In this document: positions 59,875-64,000 of the stretch, piece by piece
Layout of the letters: every line of letters starts with the position of its first letter
Position numbering within the stretch: position 1 is the stretch's first letter
From: RPQJ01 sp963706535
GTDB lineage: Bacteria > Pseudomonadota > Gammaproteobacteria > Steroidobacterales > Steroidobacteraceae
NCBI GenBank assembly: GCA_963706535.1
Contig: CAVPMU010000001.1
Location: 19,488-83,487 of the forward strand
Length of the DNA stretch: 64,000 bases
Direction: 5' to 3'
The notes under the pieces: model-generated
Seen by the model: only the letters and a program-made list of their open reading frames with translations
The model's database searches: none
Told to the model about the DNA's origin: nothing
Made by a program: the position numbers and the translations under genes

Positions 59875-60383
59875 GCGATCTCCCGCCCGGTGAACCTGGC
59901 GATGTCCTTGAACAGGATCGAGATCGCCTGCAGCAGCATGAGCGCGATGCCCACGGTCATGATGATCTTGATCGGCGCCATGGGCGGCGCCCACGCCGAG
60001 TAGTTGGTCTGGTTGTACTTGAGCGAGTACGCCGCACTCGCGATACCGCCGCGCATCATGAAGACCAGGTAGAAGACGAGGAAGAAGGCCGTGATCGAGT
60101 CCATGAACGCCCGGGTCCTCGGTGTCCAGCGCTCGTAGAACACGTCCATGCGCACGTGCGCGTCGAGTTGCATCGAGTAGCCGCCGCCGAGGATGTAGTA
60201 GGCGGCCATCAGGAACTGCGCCATCTCGATGATCCACACGAACGGCACGTTGAATACGTACCGCGTGAGCGACGAGAACAGCAGCACGCCCATGATCACG
60301 AGCGTGAGGTACATGACGAGGTAGCCGAGCACGCGGTTCACCGCGTCGACGTACCGGACGTACAGCTTGATGATCTTGGGCAT
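59871..60383 (-). CDS. dctQ: TRAP transporter small permease (DctQ)
   Basis: 170 residues from ATG 60383, four helices. VMYLTLVIMGVLLFSSLTRY, FVWIIEMAQFLMAAYYILGG, QLDAHVRMDVFYERWTPRTR are the typical DctQ motifs (the last H-V-R-x-D segment). It pairs with DctM and DctP. A 127-base gap with a strong hairpin separates it from dctP. Confidence 0.93.
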   Translation of the reverse strand: MPKIIKLYVRYVDAVNRVLGYLVMYLTLVIMGVLLFSSLTRYVFNVPFVWIIEMAQFLMAAYYILGGGYSMQLDAHVRMDVFYERWTPRTRAFMDSITAFFLVFYLVFMMRGGIASAAYSLKYNQTNYSAWAPPMAPIKIIMTVGIALMLLQAISILFKDIARFTGREIA

Positions 60384-60435
60384 GGCCCGAATGCTCCCTA
60401 TCTGCGGCATGGGACCTCAGCCGCAACGCGAAGAC

Positions 60436-60482
60436 GGGGCAACCTTCCCCGGACCGGCCCTCGTCGGCCGGGGAAGGGCCCC
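60436..60482 (-). terminator. Hairpin between dctP and dctQM
   Basis: CCTTCCCCGG (60443-60452) and CCGGGGAAGG (60468-60477) pair perfectly; an outer GGGGC/GCCCC (60436-60440 and 60478-60482) extends the stem with an AA bulge. No T-run follows, so it is more likely a stabiliser of the dctP message or an attenuator that gives more binding protein than permease. Confidence 0.6.
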
Positions 60483-60510
60483 GTCATCGACTACTCGAAC
60501 CGGGCCCCGA

Positions 60511-61599
60511 TCAGGTGTAGCGATACGGAGGACCGGCCTTGGACATGAGATCGTTGTAGTCGCGGAAGATCTGCACGACCTTGGCGCAGCGCGGGCTCGT
60601 GGCGGCGATTTCGTCCCAGAACTTGTGCGCCTCCTCCTCGACCGTCGCCCACTCGGCGGCCGGGATGGTCGTCAGCTTCATCTTCGGGCCCTTGACGCGC
60701 AGGTCCGCCTCGCCGGCCCAGTACCAGTGCTGGCGATAGTAGTGCGAGTTGTCGATGCAGAGCTTGTAGAGCTCCTTCAGGTGATCGGGCACCTTCTCCC
60801 AGGACTTGTCGTTGACCCAGTAGGAGCCGATCCAGGCGCCCGAGATGTTGTTGGTGAGGAAGTATGGCGTCACGTCCGCCCAGCCCACCGTGTAGTCCTC
60901 GGTGATGCCGGACCAGCAGATGCCGTCGAGTTCGCCCGTCTGGATGGCGACCTGCACGTCGCCCCAGGGCAGCGTGACCGGGACGACGCCGAAGCGGGTG
61001 AGGAACTGGCCGGCCGTCGGGAAGGTGAAGATCCTGAGGCCCTTCAGGTCCGCGAGCCTGTTGATCGGCTTCACGGTATTGAAGTGGCAGGGATCCCAGG
61101 CGCCGGAACTGAGCCAGGTCACGCCCTCGACCTCGTCGTAGGCCTCCTTCCAGATCTCGTTCAGGCCGTACTTGTGGAACAGCGCCGGAACGTCGAGGCT
61201 GTAGCGGGTGGCGAAGGGGAAGTACCCGCCGAAGACACGGATGTCCGTCGGGGCCGCGATGGAGTCGTCGTCGCTCTGCACCGCATCGATGGTGCCGGCC
61301 TGCATGGCCCGGAACAGCTCGCCGGTGGGCACCAGCTGGTCCGCGAAATACAGCTCGATCACCATCTCGCCGTTCGCGGCCTTGTTGAAGGCGTCGATCG
61401 ACGGCTTGATGACGTGTTCGGCCAGCGCCGCACCCGCGTAGGTCTGCAGGCGCCACTTGATCGCCGTCTTCTTGTCGGTCTGCACGGCCGGCGCGCCGGC
61501 CCCGGCGTTGTCTGCCTTCTTGCCGCAGGCGGCGAGCAGGGCGGTGGAACCCGCGGCGGCGGCCATCGCCGCTTTCGTCAGGAAGGATCTTCGCTGCAT
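60511..61599 (-). CDS. dctP: TRAP transporter substrate-binding protein (DctP)
   Basis: 362 residues. Twin-arginine start (MQRRSFLTKAAMAAA) followed by a lipobox LLAAC-G, so it is probably a lipoprotein. Family features include MQAGTIDAVQSDDDS, WLSSGAWDPCHFN, LKGLRIFTFPTAGQFL (ligand arginine) and IQTGELDGICWSGITEDYTV. It resembles the 2-oxoacid/monocarboxylate-binding branch (TakP-like). The branched-chain oxoacid operon elsewhere in the window may be relevant, but this is speculation. Confidence 0.92.
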   Translation of the reverse strand: MQRRSFLTKAAMAAAAGSTALLAACGKKADNAGAGAPAVQTDKKTAIKWRLQTYAGAALAEHVIKPSIDAFNKAANGEMVIELYFADQLVPTGELFRAMQAGTIDAVQSDDDSIAAPTDIRVFGGYFPFATRYSLDVPALFHKYGLNEIWKEAYDEVEGVTWLSSGAWDPCHFNTVKPINRLADLKGLRIFTFPTAGQFLTRFGVVPVTLPWGDVQVAIQTGELDGICWSGITEDYTVGWADVTPYFLTNNISGAWIGSYWVNDKSWEKVPDHLKELYKLCIDNSHYYRQHWYWAGEADLRVKGPKMKLTTIPAAEWATVEEEAHKFWDEIAATSPRCAKVVQIFRDYNDLMSKAGPPYRYT

Positions 61600-61686
61600 C
61601 TCGCTCTCCTCTTCGGTCCGTCGCGGGGATTCGTGGAATCTCCGGCAGGGACCATCGTTATTGCGGTTACGATTCCAGGAAGGTCA

Positions 61687-61707
61687 CTGTCCCGGACGAT
61701 GGGACAG
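61687..61707. promoter_or_regulatory. CTGTCCC-N7-GGGACAG inverted repeat upstream of dctP
   Basis: Arms at 61687-61693 and 61701-61707, about 90 bases from dctP's start, in the 300-base gap 61600-61899 between dctP and the carbonic anhydrase gene. It is a plausible regulator site. The rest of the gap holds no gene or RNA that could be recognised. Confidence 0.5.
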
Positions 61708-61899
61708 CCACCTTGGACGCTGCGGCGACTTTCCCACTGATCATGGTCGCCGAGTTCCCCCATGCGATTCTTAGCCTTATCGATCGACAAAAGTCAAATC
61801 AGCGGCCTCGGCCGATCGAGGCGGCCGCGGCCGGTCGCGAGGCTTGCAATGCGGTCGCGGCGATGATCAATTCGACTTTGGCAGCAGCAGCGCGACACC

Positions 61900-62553
61900 A
61901 TGAACAAACTCCCTGAACTGTTCGACAGCAATCGGCGCTGGGCCGCCGGCATGGAATCCCGCCAGCCGGGATTCTTTTCCGGGCTCTCGGCGCAGCAGGC
62001 GCCGCGCTACCTCTGGATAGGTTGTTCCGACAGCCGCGTGCCCGCCAACGAGATCGTCGGGCTCGCGCCGGGCGAGCTTTTCGTGCACCGCAACGTCGCG
62101 AACATCGTCCTGCACAACGACTTCAGCTGTCTCTCGGTGCTGCAGTACGCCATCGAGGTACTCAGGGTCGAGCACGTGATGGTGGTGGGGCACTATGGTT
62201 GCGGCGGCGTGCAGGCGGCCTGGGAGGAGCGGCGCCTGGGGCTGGTGGACAACTGGCTGCAGCCGATCCGCGACGTGGTGCACCTGTACCGCGAACCGCT
62301 CAGGCAGCTGCCCGGCGACGCCGAACGGCTCGACCGGCTGTGCGAACTCAACGCGCTGGTGCAGGCGCGGCGCGTGTGCCGCACGACGATCGTGCAGCAG
62401 GCCTGGGACCGTGGGCAGGCGCTGACGGTGCACGCCTGGGTCTATCGCCTGACGGACGGACTGCTGCGCGACCTGGGCTTCTGCGCGTCGAACCTCGCCG
62501 AGGCCGAAACCCAGTACTCGAGCGTCGCCGGTCTCGGGACGATCGGCGCCTAG
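61900..62553 (+). CDS. can: Beta-class carbonic anhydrase
   Basis: 217 residues. Zinc ligands and dyad: IGCSDSRVPANEIVGLAPGE (C-x-D-x-R) and GHYGCGGVQAAW (H-x2-C). VHRNVANIVLHNDFSCLSVL and LVDNWLQPIRDVVHLY match E. coli Can. It interconverts CO2 and bicarbonate in the cytoplasm. Convergent with the Gre-family gene, stops overlapping by 4 bases. Confidence 0.96.
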   Translation: MNKLPELFDSNRRWAAGMESRQPGFFSGLSAQQAPRYLWIGCSDSRVPANEIVGLAPGELFVHRNVANIVLHNDFSCLSVLQYAIEVLRVEHVMVVGHYGCGGVQAAWEERRLGLVDNWLQPIRDVVHLYREPLRQLPGDAERLDRLCELNALVQARRVCRTTIVQQAWDRGQALTVHAWVYRLTDGLLRDLGFCASNLAEAETQYSSVAGLGTIGA

Positions 62554-63017
62554 GAAATGGCGACCAGCTCGGCGCTGCGTCCCGCCAACTCGACCTCGTC
62601 GCCGACACGCTGTCCGAGCAGCGACCGCGCGAGTGGGGATACGTACGAGATCCTCCCGTCCGCCGGAGCGGCCTCGTCCTCGCCGACGATCCGGAACGTC
62701 GTCGGTGGCCCGTCAGCCGGCTGCAGCACGACGCTGGATCCAAATCGCACCGTCGTCGCATCAGCGGGCGGCGGCACGACCTCGGCGCTCGAGCGGCGCT
62801 GCGCCCAGTAGCGCAGGTCACGCGAGCAGCGCGCGATGGCCGGGCCGTCCTCCGCTGCCCGGGCCGCGGAAAGGGCCTCGCGCAGCTTCACGACCTCCGC
62901 ATCGATCTGCGCCAGCCCCTCCGGCGTGACCAGGTTACGGTGCGGACTGACGACGAGTTCGGGGAGGTCCTGATCGACCTCCCCGCCGTCCTGCTCCTTG
63001 ACGAACGCCCGGCTCAC
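62550..63017 (-). CDS. GreA/GreB family transcription elongation factor
   Basis: 155 residues. N-terminal coiled-coil (VTPEGLAQIDAEVVKLREAL, DLRYWAQRRSSAEVV) and C-terminal FKBP-like domain (FRIVGEDEAAPADGRISYVS, PLARSLLGQRVGDEVELA). The coiled-coil tip has ARAAEDGPA, with fewer acidic residues than GreB, so RNA cleavage stimulation is doubtful. Its start overlaps the hsp20 stop (ATGA), a heat-shock operon context. Confidence 0.87.
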   Translation of the reverse strand: MSRAFVKEQDGGEVDQDLPELVVSPHRNLVTPEGLAQIDAEVVKLREALSAARAAEDGPAIARCSRDLRYWAQRRSSAEVVPPPADATTVRFGSSVVLQPADGPPTTFRIVGEDEAAPADGRISYVSPLARSLLGQRVGDEVELAGRSAELVAIS

Positions 63018-63421
63018 CCCGCCTTGACCTCGATCCTGCGCGGCTGGGCCGCCGGGGTCTTGGGTATGCGGACCGTGAGCACGCCGTTCGCGAGCCGGGC
63101 ATCGATGCCTGCGGTGTCCAGGTCGCCGCTCAGGCTGAAGCGGCGCCGGAAGGCCAGCGATCGTTGCTCGGCATAGACCGGCTGGGCGCCCTGTGGCAGG
63201 GCGAGGTTGCTCGCGCCCTCGATGAAGAGCGTATCGCCCTCGACGTGCACGTCGAGGCCTTCGAGGTTCACGCCTGGCAGATCCGCATGCAGCGTGATGC
63301 CGTGGCTGTCCTCGACGATGTCCACCGGCGGTTGCATGTAGATTCGCTCACGCTCGGCCGGAATCCTGGACTGCTCCTGCGCGACGTCCTGGCGGCGCGC
63401 GGTGGCTACAGTGGTTGCCAT
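63014..63421 (-). CDS. Small heat-shock protein, Hsp20 family
   Basis: 135 residues. The alpha-crystallin domain runs from PVDIVEDSHGITLHADLPGV to LANGVLTVRIPKTPA; the short N-terminus is charged. It follows the other hsp20 by 18 bases and precedes the Gre factor with ATGA overlap. The two Hsp20s could form mixed oligomers, as class A/B pairs do. Confidence 0.94.
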   Translation of the reverse strand: MATTVATARRQDVAQEQSRIPAERERIYMQPPVDIVEDSHGITLHADLPGVNLEGLDVHVEGDTLFIEGASNLALPQGAQPVYAEQRSLAFRRRFSLSGDLDTAGIDARLANGVLTVRIPKTPAAQPRRIEVKAG

Positions 63422-63439
63422 ATCGCACCTCCTTCCTCG

Positions 63440-63880
63440 TCAATGAACATCGATCCGGCGCGGCCGGGCCGCTTCCTGGCGCATGACCTGGATCCACAGC
63501 ACGCCATCCCGGGACTGCGCCTCGACGCGCTGGGGGTCAACGTCGTCGGGCAGCGTCAGGGTGCGGCAGAACCGCCCGCCGAGTCGCTCGCCAACCCAGA
63601 CCTGGGCGCCGTCCGGGGCCTTGGGCAGCTCGCGGCGGCCCTGCACGGTCAGGACGTTGCCCAGGATCGATACGTCGAGCTGGCCGGCGTCGATACCCGG
63701 CGCAAAGACCAGCACGTGCACCTTGTCCTCCTCGGTCGCGACGTTCACGGCCGGGAAGCCGCTGCCTGCGGTGCGCAGGGCCGGGATGCCCATGGGTTCG
63801 AACAGGCGATCCATCTCGCGGCTCAACCAGTTGAACTCGTCGAAGAGGCTGGTGGATTCACCGAACAGTGTGTTCCACAT
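63440..63880 (-). CDS. Small heat-shock protein, Hsp20 family
   Basis: 146 residues, GGAGGAGA before ATG. N-terminus MWNTLFGESTSLFDEFNWLS; core FPAVNVATEEDKVHVLVFAP to DGVLWIQVMRQEA; no I-x-I tail, unlike the neighbour. First gene of an Hsp20-Hsp20-Gre operon behind a sigma-32-type promoter. Confidence 0.94.
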   Translation of the reverse strand: MWNTLFGESTSLFDEFNWLSREMDRLFEPMGIPALRTAGSGFPAVNVATEEDKVHVLVFAPGIDAGQLDVSILGNVLTVQGRRELPKAPDGAQVWVGERLGGRFCRTLTLPDDVDPQRVEAQSRDGVLWIQVMRQEAARPRRIDVH

Positions 63881-63936
63881 AGGTCTCCTCCTTGGTCAGT
63901 GTTCCGCCCCGGGACAATGCCCCGGGGTGCACGATC

Positions 63937-63964
63937 AAATAGGGCCGGCCGTGGGGTTTTCAAG
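63937..63964 (-). promoter_or_regulatory. Sigma-32-like promoter of the hsp20 operon
   Basis: On the minus strand CTTGAA (complement of 63959-63964) is followed after 14 bases by CCCTATTT (complement of 63937-63944), matching the heat-shock consensus CTTGAA / CCCCAT-x-T with one change. A strong hairpin (CCCCGGG/CCCGGGG, 63907-63927) lies in the predicted 5' leader, upstream of the ribosome site. Confidence 0.78.
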
Positions 63965-64000
63965 GGTGGCCGGTCACCGGGACCCGCAAAAGAGAACCTG

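Overview
The window is high-GC DNA (roughly 70% by eye), densely packed with genes, and almost certainly from a gammaproteobacterium. Markers are TruC, YggX, RraA, a Tat-exported HiPIP, GlgP, a bkdR-type Lrp regulator divergent from a branched-chain 2-oxoacid dehydrogenase operon, and the alpha/beta hydrolase, OPT and patatin repertoire common in Xanthomonadales/Steroidobacterales/Nevskiales-like lineages. The genus cannot be told from the sequence. No virus, plasmid, CRISPR or rRNA was seen; there is one tRNA gene.

Layout. 1-4.8 kb: an ECF sigma gene (cut by the window edge) transcribed divergently from a five-gene operon (thermostable-hemolysin family protein, acyl/aryl adenylate-forming enzyme, TenA/UndA-like haem-oxygenase-fold oxidase, SDR, exported TPR protein). 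Mirror-image ECF-type promoters lie between them. 4.8-9.2 kb: truC, a MEST-like hydrolase, an OPT transporter and a Rieske ferredoxin, with an inverted heptamer repeat array. 9.2-14.3 kb: an accessory stretch with two type II toxin-antitoxin modules, exported unknown proteins and a deletion-scarred ybjQ. 14.3-18.5 kb: a leftward operon rhomboid-folE-esterase-patatin-rhomboid. 18.5-28.7 kb: TAP-like peptidase, NatAB, CaCA exchanger, protoporphyrinogen oxidase, frameshifted gamma-glutamyltransferase, M20 amidohydrolase, enoyl-CoA hydratase. 28.8-30.6 kb: two deletion-fused gene remnants. 30.6-38.7 kb: mutY, DUF423, yggX, rraA, hsp20, glgP, HiPIP, a YbhN-like membrane protein and an FAD oxidoreductase.

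38.7-45.5 kb is a seven-gene leftward operon: small membrane subunit, CuA subunit II, heme-copper subunit I, heme-O synthase, SCO protein, a cytochrome b/2x[4Fe-4S]/MvhD fusion, and bacteriohemerythrin. It sits behind a perfect FNR/DNR palindrome at class II spacing. Subunit I lacks the cross-linked active-site tyrosine (H-x3-Q instead of H-x3-Y), so NO reduction (sNOR-like) is a serious alternative to O2 reduction.

45.5-54.1 kb: aldo/keto reductase, CarS-like protein, bkdR-like regulator, then E1alpha, E1beta (frameshifted), E2, branched-chain aminotransferase and two SDRs: branched-chain amino/oxo acid metabolism. 54.1-57 kb: ECF sigma/anti-sigma with a second mirrored promoter pair, a small membrane protein, and a frameshifted PQQ-type sugar dehydrogenase. 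57-58.5 kb: tRNA-Ile(CAU) interrupted by a group I intron, followed by a VapBC45-like toxin-antitoxin bracketed by a copy of the tRNA 3' end. 58.5-64 kb: a TRAP transporter (DctPQM), carbonic anhydrase, Gre-family factor and two Hsp20 genes behind a sigma-32-like promoter.

A recurring oddity: all three single-base frameshifts in the window fall in the same heptamer GAACGTC, and three loci are clean internal-deletion remnants. Both deserve checking against raw reads.
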